61,828 bases of DNA from Acetofilamentum sp. (lineage in GTDB: Bacteria; Hydrothermota; 32-111). The stretch covers positions 1 through 61,828 of the forward strand of contig DYMB01000008.1 in the NCBI GenBank assembly GCA_020721805.1. The letters are read 5' to 3'. Made by a program: the position numbers and the translations under genes. The notes under the pieces are model-generated. The model did no database searches and was not told the DNA's origin. It saw only the letters and a program-made list of their open reading frames with translations. Shown here piece after piece: positions 1 through 7,197 of the stretch. How positions within the stretch are numbered: the stretch's first letter is position 1; each line of letters starts with the position of its first letter.

Positions 1-50
1 GCAAGATCCACATTGTCATCTATTATAACCACTTTCATTTTTGAATCCAC
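1..50 (-). CDS. Response regulator receiver domain protein (N-terminus only, runs off window)
   Basis: Only the first 16 or so codons lie in the window. They translate to a beta-1 strand ending in two aspartates (VVIIDDN), the acidic pocket of CheY-like receivers. The start is either the GTG at 50, which sits 4 bases after a strong AAGGAGG, or the ATG at 38, which is too far from it. I prefer the GTG. A good promoter lies just upstream. The output domain cannot be seen, and the next gene upstream is also a receiver protein. Confidence 0.6.
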   Translation of the reverse strand, partial: MDSKMKVVIIDDNVDL

Positions 51-70
51 AACACCTCCTTTCTCATAAA

Positions 71-98
71 ATTATAACAAGTTTTATGCCAGACTCAA
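71..98 (-). promoter_or_regulatory. Promoter of the receiver gene at the window start
   Basis: TTGAGT (93-98) and a perfect TATAAT (71-76) are separated by 16 bases on the minus strand. They lie about 20 bases upstream of the AAGGAGG and GTG of the partial receiver gene. Read by eye against the sigma-70 consensus. Confidence 0.55.
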
Positions 99-224
99 CT
101 ATCATAAAATTTATATGTTATGGTAAAATGATAATTTGAATTTTTCTCAAAATAGAAAAAATTTTTTTAAGTAATAAATTTTTAATAACTTAAAAATATA
201 GCAAATATTTTTTATGTAATATTT

Positions 225-941
225 TTATGACATATTTAGATTGTGGGAAACAAGATAGGCATTATTAAACAAAAAATTTTCAAGTAATTTATTTCTTAAA
301 GAGTACTTTTTAAGTTTATCAATATTTTCGTTTATATTTATTATGAACCTCTTCTTTAAATCTTTTCTTTCCACTATTTGATAAATATCATAAAAATAAT
401 TTATAAAATTATTTTTTATATTCAAATAAAAAATTTTATATTTTGTATTTTGAAAATCAAAATTTTTAAGTTGATTCATATCAAGTATTATAAAATTTCT
501 CAGAATTTTAACTTCTGGCACATTTAACATTAGCAAAACATTTTTCTCAAAATCCTTTTGCAAAACAAAATTATTGATTATATAGGTTATTTTTTTTATC
601 TGATCTAATATAGTTTCGAGTTTTTCAAAATTAAAAGGTTTTTCAAGTATATAAAATGAATTAAAATAATCGTCATACTCTTTGAGTAGTTTTCTGTCTC
701 TAACTGTAATAATGATGAGTGTTGGAAAAAGATTTAAAGTTTTAATCTTTTCAAGTACCAGAATCGCATATCTATCATCAAGACATAGATCAACTATAAT
801 AATATCGAATCCATCAATATTGCCATATTTAAAAAATATCGGATAATTTCCAAATATATAAACATCATGTTTTTTCAGAACCAGTATATCTTTCAAAGTT
901 TTGGCAAACATAGAGTTGTTTTCGATTATTCCTATTTTCAT
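225..941 (-). CDS. Atypical response regulator with an unrecognised C-terminal half
   Basis: Residues 1-115 form a CheY-like receiver: phosphoacceptor Asp51 at the end of a hydrophobic strand (IIIVD), Thr79 (IIITV) and Lys101 in the EKPF motif. The usual acidic pair after beta-1 is replaced by Glu7-Asn8, so Mg2+ binding may be altered. Residues 120-238 are rich in Asn, Lys, Ile and Phe; I recognise no HTH, AAA+ or GGDEF output in them. The start is supported by AAAGGAG seven bases upstream. It probably acts with an unlinked kinase. Another receiver gene lies immediately downstream on the same strand with its own promoter. Confidence 0.75.
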   Translation of the reverse strand: MKIGIIENNSMFAKTLKDILVLKKHDVYIFGNYPIFFKYGNIDGFDIIIVDLCLDDRYAILVLEKIKTLNLFPTLIIITVRDRKLLKEYDDYFNSFYILEKPFNFEKLETILDQIKKITYIINNFVLQKDFEKNVLLMLNVPEVKILRNFIILDMNQLKNFDFQNTKYKIFYLNIKNNFINYFYDIYQIVERKDLKKRFIININENIDKLKKYSLRNKLLENFLFNNAYLVSHNLNMS

Positions 942-972
942 AACGACTCCTTTAACAAAACAAGTAACATAA

Positions 973-982
973 TTTATACCAA
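973..982 (-). promoter_or_regulatory. Possible extended -10 promoter of the 225-941 receiver gene
   Basis: The minus strand reads TTGGTATAAA about 32 bases before the ATG. TGG plus TATAAA fits an extended -10 element. No convincing -35 is present at 16-18 bases. Confidence 0.35.
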
Positions 983-1052
983 TTTAACTTATTTAAAATC
1001 TATAAATTAGATGGATAAATGTGTAATCTTTCTTTTACAGGATGTAAAAATC

Positions 1053-1081
1053 TTGACATTATATTTTTAAAAGATTATGCT
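1053..1081 (+). promoter_or_regulatory. Promoter of the DMT transporter gene, predicted to give a leaderless mRNA
   Basis: A perfect TTGACA (1053-1058), a 17-base spacer and TATGCT (1076-1081) end six bases before the ATG at 1088. Transcription would therefore start at or within a base or two of that ATG. There is no Shine-Dalgarno in the interval. This also fixes the gene start at 1088 rather than at the longer ATG at 1019, which would lie upstream of the promoter. Confidence 0.6.
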
Positions 1082-1087
1082 TGTTCT

Positions 1088-1999
1088 ATGAGTGGATTCA
1101 TATACCTTTTTATATCGATAATACTTTTTTCAACAATGGAGATCTTCTCCAAATTCATATCATCCTACTTTAATTATTTTCAATTAACATTTTTGAGATT
1201 TTTTCTTGGTTTAATTGTTTTTCTTTTATTTTTGATGATAGATAATAATAAAAAAAATGAAATAAAAAAAATAAAGATTACAGAGTTTTTGAAAATATCA
1301 TCACTCGGGTTTATAAATATTTTCTTATCAATGACCCTTTTACAGTATTCTATAGAAAAAGGCAGTGCTTCAATATCTGCGGTGCTCATAGGTGCACATC
1401 CAATATTCGTTTACCTTTTAGACTATCTTTTTTATAGAAATAGTTCAACGGTTAATCTTTTAAGGATAGTTGTTGGAATTTCAGGTATATCCATTTTAAT
1501 ACTTCCATCTTTCAATACAAAGGATAACATATTACCCTTACCGGTTATCGCTGGATTATTCTCTTCTTTTCTTTTCGCTGGTTATACATTTCTTTCAAAA
1601 AAATTGCTCAACGATTATTCTCCATTTTTACTTAATTTAATTTCTTTTTTTATGGGAATATTATTTCTCTTTCCCCTACTCTTTCTAAAAAATAGCATTT
1701 ACCTTTCAAACTTAAATGTAAAAAATATTTTAATAATTCTGTATCTTGGTTTTTTTGTCACAGGGTTAGGGTATTTTTTCTACTATCAAGGGTTCAAAAG
1801 AATAAATGTGGTTGATGGTTCGGTATTGTTTTTTTTAAAACCTTTAGTTGCAACGATTCTTTCAAAAATTCTTTTAAATGAAAATTTAAAATTTATTCAG
1901 TATATAGGGATATTTTTAATAATCTTTTCATTATTTAAAATCGATAAGGGATTTAAAAATGTTTACACTCTTAAATTCAAAAAAAACGCTACTCGTTGA
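1088..1999 (+). CDS. EamA/DMT-family membrane transporter
   Basis: About 303 residues, almost entirely hydrophobic, with roughly ten predicted membrane helices arranged as two five-helix EamA repeats. This is the usual size and pattern for drug/metabolite exporters of the inner membrane. The repeat ends carry typical features, for example the GAHPIFVYLLDYL helix in repeat 1 and the FLKPLVATILSKILLNE segment in repeat 2. The substrate cannot be predicted. The start is chosen from the promoter, whose -10 ends six bases upstream. The 3' end overlaps the following YigZ-like gene by 41 bases, so the two are probably co-transcribed and translationally coupled. Confidence 0.85.
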   Translation: MSGFIYLFISIILFSTMEIFSKFISSYFNYFQLTFLRFFLGLIVFLLFLMIDNNKKNEIKKIKITEFLKISSLGFINIFLSMTLLQYSIEKGSASISAVLIGAHPIFVYLLDYLFYRNSSTVNLLRIVVGISGISILILPSFNTKDNILPLPVIAGLFSSFLFAGYTFLSKKLLNDYSPFLLNLISFFMGILFLFPLLFLKNSIYLSNLNVKNILIILYLGFFVTGLGYFFYYQGFKRINVVDGSVLFFLKPLVATILSKILLNENLKFIQYIGIFLIIFSLFKIDKGFKNVYTLKFKKNATR

Positions 2000-2561
2000 A
2001 AAGAATTCAACTTTCATAGGAAGAGTTTTTTATATTAAAAATCTTGAAGAAGTAAAAAGAATCGTTGAAAATTTAAAAAAAGAGGATAAAAAATGTACCC
2101 ATATCGTTTATGCCTACAGATTGCTGAATAATCAGTTTAACTATTCTGATGATGGTGAACCAAAAAATACTGCCGGTTTGCCAGTTTACAACATAATCGA
2201 AAAGAATGATCTATATTTTACAATGATAACGGTTACCAGATATTTTGGGGGCATAAAACTTGGAGCCTCGGGTCTTGTGAGAGCATACTCGAAATGTGCG
2301 GTTGAAACTGTGAAAAACGCAACAATAGTTGAACTTGTTAAATACACTCTTGTGAACCTTTTTATAGAATACCAGAATTATAAAAATCTTTTAAACTTTT
2401 TAAAACAGTTTAAGTTTAAAATTTTAAAAGAAGAGTTCACAGAGAAAGTTAAAATATATCTATACATTGAAACTGATGGTCTTGAAAAATTAAAAAAATT
2501 CCTAAACTCGGAAATTTTGGTCGTTAGGGAAGAGTTTCTTCCATTCAATCCTTTTTCTTAA
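1959..2561 (+). CDS. YigZ/IMPACT family protein (UPF0029)
   Basis: 200 residues. The N-terminal half holds the family's conserved core: STFIG, HIVYAYR, the NYSDDGEPKNTAGLPV block and the VTRYFGGIKLGASGLVRAYS block, all typical of bacterial YigZ and of the IMPACT N-terminal domain. Residues 135-200 match the ferredoxin-like C-terminal YigZ domain in length and hydrophobic pattern. The biochemical role of the family is poorly defined; links to translation regulation have been proposed. The ATG at 1959 is preceded by AAGGGAT and lies inside the DMT gene. The 3' end overlaps the convergent two-receiver gene by 17 bases. Confidence 0.9.
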   Translation: MFTLLNSKKTLLVEKNSTFIGRVFYIKNLEEVKRIVENLKKEDKKCTHIVYAYRLLNNQFNYSDDGEPKNTAGLPVYNIIEKNDLYFTMITVTRYFGGIKLGASGLVRAYSKCAVETVKNATIVELVKYTLVNLFIEYQNYKNLLNFLKQFKFKILKEEFTEKVKIYLYIETDGLEKLKKFLNSEILVVREEFLPFNPFS

Positions 2562-3579
2562 TAAAAGAAAGAATAGATCTTCTTCTAAAAGGTTTTTTCA
2601 AAAGAGGTATTTTAAACTCTCTTATTAACTGTCTGACTTCGGCAGGTATAGAATATCCGGTGATAAAAATAAATTTTATATCAGGATATTTTTTTCTAAC
2701 GAGATGGAACACTTCGGATCCAGATGATTCCTTGATATGAATATCACAAAATATCATTTCTAAATTTTGACTATTGGTTTCAACTATTTCAACAGCCTCT
2801 TTTATAGTCTCGGCTTTTATGGTTTCTAACCCTTCATCTGTTAAAACCTCATCTATAGTTTCGACAACATCCTCATCATCATCAACAATTAAAATCTGTT
2901 TATTTGTTTTAACTGTAGGTAATTTCAACATCTGCGTATCATCGGTATATTGGATAAGTTCAATTTCCTGCTGATTAACCATCGAAAATCTGCTCAATAT
3001 TTCGTCAATTTTTGATAAACTTCTTTTAATTCTTTTTATCAGTTTAATCTCCTTTTCGCCTATTTTATCTTTAAGTTTTTTTTCAAGCATTTCAGTTGAA
3101 AGAAGAATTACAGATAAAGGTTGATTTAACTCATGATGCATTGTTATAACCGATGCTCTGATTATGTTCATTTTTGCTAATTTCACCATATCCCTCATAT
3201 CCTCCAGCATTTTCATAATTATTTTTATCCTGGAATCGAGTTGGTTTATATCAACAGGTTTATAGATGTAATCAACAGCACCGGCTTCAATACCCTGCGC
3301 TACCGTAGCTGTATCCATAAGATGTGAAAGAAATATTATCGGGATATCTTTCAAATCATCCATTTCCTGTATTTCCCTGCAGATATCTATTCCATTATAT
3401 TCGTTGAGGTCAATATCAAGAATAATGATATCCGGGAAAAACTCTTTTATCCTTTTTATACAGTTATTCGGATCGTTGTCCGGATAAACAACATATCCAA
3501 GAGTTGTCAAAGATTTACTTATAAAGGTAGTAACAGTTATACTATCATCAAGAAGATATACCCTAATTTTATTTTTCAA
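2545..3579 (-). CDS. Two-receiver protein with a central HisKA-like helix pair (REC-HisKA-REC), no ATPase domain
   Basis: 344 residues in three parts. REC1 (about 4-122) has Asp11-Asp12, phosphoacceptor Asp55, Ser85 and Lys107. Residues about 138-200 resemble a histidine-kinase dimerisation domain with the H-box HHELNQPLSVI (candidate phospho-His149). REC2 (about 227-344) has the acidic run at 233-235, Asp279, Thr307 and Lys329. No HATPase_c domain follows, so it cannot phosphorylate itself; it may shuttle phosphate between receivers or accept it from another kinase. It starts at TTG with AAGGGGGG four bases upstream. The TTGA overlaps the MerR gene's stop, so the two are coupled. Confidence 0.85.
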   Translation of the reverse strand: MKNKIRVYLLDDSITVTTFISKSLTTLGYVVYPDNDPNNCIKRIKEFFPDIIILDIDLNEYNGIDICREIQEMDDLKDIPIIFLSHLMDTATVAQGIEAGAVDYIYKPVDINQLDSRIKIIMKMLEDMRDMVKLAKMNIIRASVITMHHELNQPLSVILLSTEMLEKKLKDKIGEKEIKLIKRIKRSLSKIDEILSRFSMVNQQEIELIQYTDDTQMLKLPTVKTNKQILIVDDDEDVVETIDEVLTDEGLETIKAETIKEAVEIVETNSQNLEMIFCDIHIKESSGSEVFHLVRKKYPDIKFIFITGYSIPAEVRQLIREFKIPLLKKPFRRRSILSFIKKKD

Positions 3580-3935
3580 TTTTCCCCCCTTAAAATTTTT
3601 ATGGTATCCAATATCAACCGTTTTATCTGCTCCTTTTTATTTTCGTTTTGAAAATTTTTTTCAAAATCAAGATCCAGTTGAACTATTTCATGCCTGGAAT
3701 TCAAAACTTCATTTGCACCTTTTATAGTATATTTTTTGTCGTAAAGCAGATCTTTGATCCTGTTCACGATTTCTATATCTTTTTGTGTATACATTCTCCT
3801 TTTGTTAACATTATGTTTTTGCGGTTTCAATTTAGGAAAGACTGATTCCCAGTATCTTAAAACATAAGATTCAAGGCCGGTCATAACCGATACTTCTTTA
3901 ATAGAATAATACCTTTTTTTATATTCTGTTTTCAT
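3576..3935 (-). CDS. MerR-family transcriptional regulator
   Basis: 119 residues. Residues 9-75 match a MerR winged helix: YYSIKEVSVMTGLESYVLRY followed by WE, the RRMYT wing and the IVNRIKDLLYDKKYTIKGA region. The sequence resembles the MlrA/CarA-like branch, in which the DNA-binding domain is joined to a short tail. No metal-binding cysteines and no effector domain are present. The ATG has a G-rich stretch immediately upstream that is closer than ideal for a ribosome-binding site. It overlaps plsY upstream by 17 bases and couples by TTGA to the REC-HisKA-REC gene, so the regulator and the relay protein may form one output module. Confidence 0.85.
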   Translation of the reverse strand: MKTEYKKRYYSIKEVSVMTGLESYVLRYWESVFPKLKPQKHNVNKRRMYTQKDIEIVNRIKDLLYDKKYTIKGANEVLNSRHEIVQLDLDFEKNFQNENKKEQIKRLILDTIKILRGEN

Positions 3936-4539
3936 TCCCCTTGATCAATCTAACTATATTACTTTTATGTTTAAATATGACAAATATCATCAATATGATC
4001 ATAATAACAAAATCGATCATCGAAAATTTGTCAAAAGGATAGTTCACATTTAAAAGTTTACCAAGAATAAAATATATGAAAGGAAACAAAAAAGCTGATA
4101 TTATTGTTCCCATAGATACTATCCTTGTAATCAAAACAACTATAACAAAGAAAATCGCACAAATGATTATTTCCAATGGAAAGATCACTATGAAGGCACC
4201 AAAAGATGTAGCAGCCCCCTTTCCACCCTTAAATTTCAAATAAGGTGAGAACATATGACCCATTACTGTTGACAAGCCGATAATGGTTGAGATTTCCATA
4301 TTTTTATTAAAATAAAAGACGGAAATAAAGACTGGAATAAAACCTTTTAAAAAATCCAATAGAAAAACCGTTATACCCAATCTCCACCCACCTACCCTGT
4401 AAACATTTGTGGCACCGATATTCCCACTTCCGACTTTTCTGATATCAATCTTTAGAAATATTTTTGATATTATGTAAGCATATGGAACCGATGAAAAAAG
4501 ATATGAGAATAAAATAAAGATAAGAACTTTGTATAACAT
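3919..4539 (-). CDS. plsY: Glycerol-3-phosphate acyltransferase PlsY
   Basis: 206 residues of a polytopic inner-membrane protein. It carries the family's cytoplasmic signatures: GSGNIGATNVYR near residue 38, GHMFSPYLKFKGGKGAATSFG near residue 92, and a C-terminal KHKSNIVRLIKGNE stretch. PlsY transfers the acyl group of acyl-phosphate to sn-glycerol 3-phosphate, giving lysophosphatidic acid, the first phospholipid step. It normally works with PlsX, which is not in this window. One base separates its start from the end of der, so the two are co-transcribed. Confidence 0.95.
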   Translation of the reverse strand: MLYKVLIFILFSYLFSSVPYAYIISKIFLKIDIRKVGSGNIGATNVYRVGGWRLGITVFLLDFLKGFIPVFISVFYFNKNMEISTIIGLSTVMGHMFSPYLKFKGGKGAATSFGAFIVIFPLEIIICAIFFVIVVLITRIVSMGTIISAFLFPFIYFILGKLLNVNYPFDKFSMIDFVIMIILMIFVIFKHKSNIVRLIKGNENRI

Positions 4540-4540
4540 T

Positions 4541-5845
4541 CTATTTTCTCCTTAATTCGATTTCAAATGGTATCGGTGGCAAATTTAATACCTCTCTTAA
4601 TTTGTTGATTATATATCTTTTATAATTATTGTCAATATTTTCAGGTTGATCTGTTGAAAGAGAAAAAATCAAAGGTTCAGATGATCTTTGTTTTAAAGAA
4701 TAAAATCTTGGTCTTTTTTTTGTTTTTAAAAGAGGATGTTTATAGAGTGGAATTATCTGTTCAAACAATATTTTATTTAGTAGAGTATTTTTAAATTTTA
4801 AAGGAAAATTTTTTCGTAATTGGGTTGATGTTTCAAGCATTTTGAAAACATGTTTTTTTTCAGTTGCTGAAATAAAAAGTTTTGGTAAATAAGATTCATA
4901 ATCAAGTCTATCGCTGACTTCCCTATAAACTTTAGTCTTTTCAATACCGGTTATAAGATCAGTTTTGTTAAAAACAACTATCGTTGGTTTCAAAAGGGAA
5001 ATCGATTCACTTAAAATCTTTTTATCCTGATTCGTAACAAGTTCATTTATATCCATAACAACGCAAACAACATCAGCCCTTTCCATGGAAAGTTTACTTC
5101 TCAGTATCGTGTAATATTCAGTAGGTTCCTTTATTTTCGATGCTCTTCTAATCCCGGCTGTATCGATTAAAATGTAATTTTTACCTTCATAATTAAAAAA
5201 AGAATCTATCGCGTCCCTTGTGGTTCCAGGGATATTTGAAACTATCATCCTTTTTTGATTGAGAATAGAATTCACAATAGTAGATTTCCCCGTATTCGGT
5301 TTACCAACTATAGATATTTTTAATCCATCATCAGTAAATTCTTCTTTTTTCGATTCCCTATACTTTGAATACAAAAGTTCTTTCAAGGTTGAAATATTTA
5401 ACCTATGTTCAGATGAGATCTGCACAATATTTTCAAATCCGAGTTTATAGATTTCAGGATCGATCGTTGTTTCATATTGATCACATTTGTTTACAACAAG
5501 GATAACATCATCTTTTCTATTTCTGATTTTGTTTGCTATGTAAAAATCATCACCAGTTAAACCATTCCTGTTGTCAACAAGAAAAAGTATTATTCCAGCC
5601 TCATTTATCGCAATATCCGATTGCTGTTCTACAAGTTCTCTAAAACTATATCCTTTTGATCCCTCCTGTATCCCTCCAGTATCTATAAGAAGAAATTTTT
5701 TATCAAGTATTTCAAGTCTTTCATAATGTCTATCACGGGTTAAGTTAGGAGTACTGTGAACAACAGCATCCCTTCTTCCTATAAGTGCATTAAACAATGT
5801 TGATTTACCAACATTAGGTTTTCCAACAATCGCTACAACATTCAT
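4541..5845 (-). CDS. der: Ribosome-associated GTPase Der (EngA)
   Basis: 434 residues, full length. Two tandem GTPase domains are visible. The first has GKPNVGKS (P-loop), DTGG and NKCD; the second has GKPNTGKS, DTAG and NKTD. They are followed by the KH-like C-terminal domain (about 345-434) ending in the basic ELRRK tail. Der is needed for maturation of the 50S subunit. No clear Shine-Dalgarno precedes the ATG, only a weak CAGG, although a TATAAA lies about 20 bases upstream. The plsY gene follows directly. Confidence 0.96.
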   Translation of the reverse strand: MNVVAIVGKPNVGKSTLFNALIGRRDAVVHSTPNLTRDRHYERLEILDKKFLLIDTGGIQEGSKGYSFRELVEQQSDIAINEAGIILFLVDNRNGLTGDDFYIANKIRNRKDDVILVVNKCDQYETTIDPEIYKLGFENIVQISSEHRLNISTLKELLYSKYRESKKEEFTDDGLKISIVGKPNTGKSTIVNSILNQKRMIVSNIPGTTRDAIDSFFNYEGKNYILIDTAGIRRASKIKEPTEYYTILRSKLSMERADVVCVVMDINELVTNQDKKILSESISLLKPTIVVFNKTDLITGIEKTKVYREVSDRLDYESYLPKLFISATEKKHVFKMLETSTQLRKNFPLKFKNTLLNKILFEQIIPLYKHPLLKTKKRPRFYSLKQRSSEPLIFSLSTDQPENIDNNYKRYIINKLREVLNLPPIPFEIELRRK

Positions 5846-6314
5846 AAAATATACCTGTTGTTTTATAGAATTTAATCTAAAACTATAAGATTTTTCCTTC
5901 TTTTATATATGATATCTTTTTTTGAAAAATTATCAAGTGTTAAAAAATATTTTTGACAGGCATTATCTTTTTTTATACAATGATTTAATTTTTTATAAAT
6001 AGTTATCAAACCTTTTTTGTTATTATAGTTTATTTTGACTTTTACATTTTGAAGATTTAATATCATCTAAAAGTTTAATATATCTATTGTATTTTTATAC
6101 TTAAAAAATCGTTATAATGACTTTTTTTGGTATTATAAAATAGGTATTTAAAGAAAATTCACTGTCAAAATAAATTTTTTCATCAAAATTTTACCCTCTT
6201 GAATTTTGTTTAATATATTTTTTACTTACGAAAAAATTTTTATATGTTTTTATTTTTAAAAAATGTTTAAAATTTGAATTATTTAAAATTATTAGATTTT
6301 TAAATTTATATCTT
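5846..6314. other. 470-base AT-rich gap with no confident gene
   Basis: This stretch separates der from the SLH-like lipoprotein gene. The only open frame is 64 codons on the minus strand (5872-6066). It has no ribosome-binding site, no family I recognise and a Lys/Asn/Ile-rich composition expected from AT-rich DNA by chance. A TATAAA at about 5863-5868 (minus) could be the -10 of der. No tRNA, no GC-rich hairpin and no repeat is apparent. Confidence 0.4.
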
Positions 6315-6893
6315 TTAAAGGTTATTTAACCTGTAAAAAATTTTGATAAGTTCGTAGCCTGTTAAACTATCAAATGGTTTAAAGTTACCTTCTTTAGTTT
6401 CCATTAAACCAAGGAAGACCACATTGAAAATAGGTTTAAAAGCAAAAAAAGTTTCGTCAACATCTTTTATAAAAGAACCTGTTTTATAATAATTGTAAAG
6501 ATCATATCTATTTAACAAAAAATTGTTTATAAGTATAGCGAGTTGATATTTTAAAACAGGTTTTTCTGGACGAAAAGTTTTATCTGGAAAAGATGGGAAT
6601 ATTTCCCTTTTAACCTGTGCATACAGTATTTCCTTTTGTGGATACATTTTAATATCAAATGGAATCTCCTCTATTGAAACAGATACCTCTTCAGGAAAAT
6701 AGATTCCAAAAAGATAGGCAACATCCGCTCTTGTCACTATATCCTTTTTGGGAAGATCTTTTAAAAATTGATGGTCTTTTATCTTACCATAAAAGAATGA
6801 AAGATATTTATCAGACTTGAAAATAATTGAGCAGGAATTTAAGATGATGATTGAAAGAAAAAAAATTAAAAGAAAAACTCTTTTTTTTACCAT
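6315..6893 (-). CDS. Lipoprotein with S-layer-homology-like repeats
   Basis: About 192 residues. The N-terminus is a lipoprotein signal: a basic start, a hydrophobic stretch and a Cys after LNS, an acceptable though non-ideal lipobox. The mature part holds SLH-like units, each with a hydrophobic helix and an F-P turn: VTRADVAYLFG, then FPDKTFRPEKPVLKYQLAIL, then GLMETKEGNFKPFDSLTGYE. SLH units bind cell-wall polymers or anchor outer-membrane-to-wall tethers. The ATG at 6893 is six bases after the 3' end of tRNA-Leu, with no Shine-Dalgarno. Longer frames that start inside the tRNA are not credible. Confidence 0.65.
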   Translation of the reverse strand: MVKKRVFLLIFFLSIIILNSCSIIFKSDKYLSFFYGKIKDHQFLKDLPKKDIVTRADVAYLFGIYFPEEVSVSIEEIPFDIKMYPQKEILYAQVKREIFPSFPDKTFRPEKPVLKYQLAILINNFLLNRYDLYNYYKTGSFIKDVDETFFAFKPIFNVVFLGLMETKEGNFKPFDSLTGYELIKIFYRLNNL

Positions 6894-6899
6894 ATTAAT

Positions 6900-6985
6900 T
6901 GCCGGAGGCCGGACTCGGACCGGCACGGGATTGAAATCCCAGCGGATTTTAAGTCCGCTATGTCTACCAATTCCATCACTCCGGC
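6900..6985 (-). tRNA. tRNA-Leu (anticodon UAA)
   Basis: The minus strand folds as a class II tRNA. The 7-bp acceptor pairs GCCGGAG with CTCCGGC, the discriminator is A, and the D arm, T arm and a long variable arm are present. The anticodon loop CTTAAAA between GCGGA and TCCGC gives UAA. The 3' CCA is not encoded. It is last in a three-tRNA cluster and is followed after six bases by a lipoprotein start codon. Confidence 0.95.
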
Positions 6986-6990
6986 TTTTA

Positions 6991-7062
6991 AGGCGGCATC
7001 CGGATTTGAACCGGAGAATAACGGTTTTGCAGACCGTCGCCTTACCACTTGGCTATACCGCC
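6991..7062 (-). tRNA. tRNA-Cys (anticodon GCA)
   Basis: Acceptor GGCGGTA pairs with TGCCGCC and the discriminator is U, as usual for tRNA-Cys. The anticodon loop CTGCAAA between ACGGT and ACCGT reads GCA. CCA is not encoded. It sits five bases from tRNA-Leu and 12 bases from tRNA-Gly on the same transcript. Confidence 0.95.
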
Positions 7063-7074
7063 AAGAAATAATAA

Positions 7075-7147
7075 AGCGGGAAACGGGACTTGAACCCGCG
7101 ACACTCACCTTGGCAAGGTGACGCTCTACCAACTGAGCTATTCCCGC
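7075..7147 (-). tRNA. tRNA-Gly (anticodon GCC)
   Basis: Acceptor GCGGGAA pairs with TTCCCGC, discriminator U. The anticodon loop TTGCCAA between TCACC and GGTGA reads GCC. The T arm is the standard GGGTTCAAGTCCC. It is first in the cluster, about 16 bases downstream of a consensus-like promoter. Confidence 0.95.
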
Positions 7148-7162
7148 TTTTTTCTGCATAAT

Positions 7163-7190
7163 TTTATATCAGAATTAATGTAAATGTCAA
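7163..7190 (-). promoter_or_regulatory. Promoter of the Gly-Cys-Leu tRNA cluster
   Basis: TTGACA (7185-7190), a 16-base spacer and TATAAA (7163-7168) on the minus strand end 15 bases before tRNA-Gly. It starts eight bases beyond the stop codon of rocD. The downstream lipoprotein gene has no other visible promoter and probably shares it. Confidence 0.7.
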
Positions 7191-7197
7191 TACTTTT

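Noticed and set aside
1019-1087. Longer N-terminus for the DMT transporter
   Set aside because: The added residues lie across and upstream of a good promoter and do not resemble the family; the start at 1088 fits the promoter.
5872-6066. 64-codon minus-strand open frame between der and the SLH-like lipoprotein
   Set aside because: No ribosome-binding site, no recognisable motif, composition expected by chance in AT-rich DNA. Kept only as part of the gap description.
6132-6168. TTGACA and TATAAT on the minus strand upstream of der
   Set aside because: The spacing is 25 bases, too long for a sigma-70 promoter.
6900-6985. tRNA with anticodon UAA as a suppressor of the in-frame TAA codons
   Set aside because: Anticodon 5'-UAA-3' pairs with UUA (Leu), not with the UAA stop codon.
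6887-7159. Open frames across the Gly-Cys-Leu tRNA cluster on both strands
   Set aside because: They are translations of tRNA sequence; the tRNA folds are complete.
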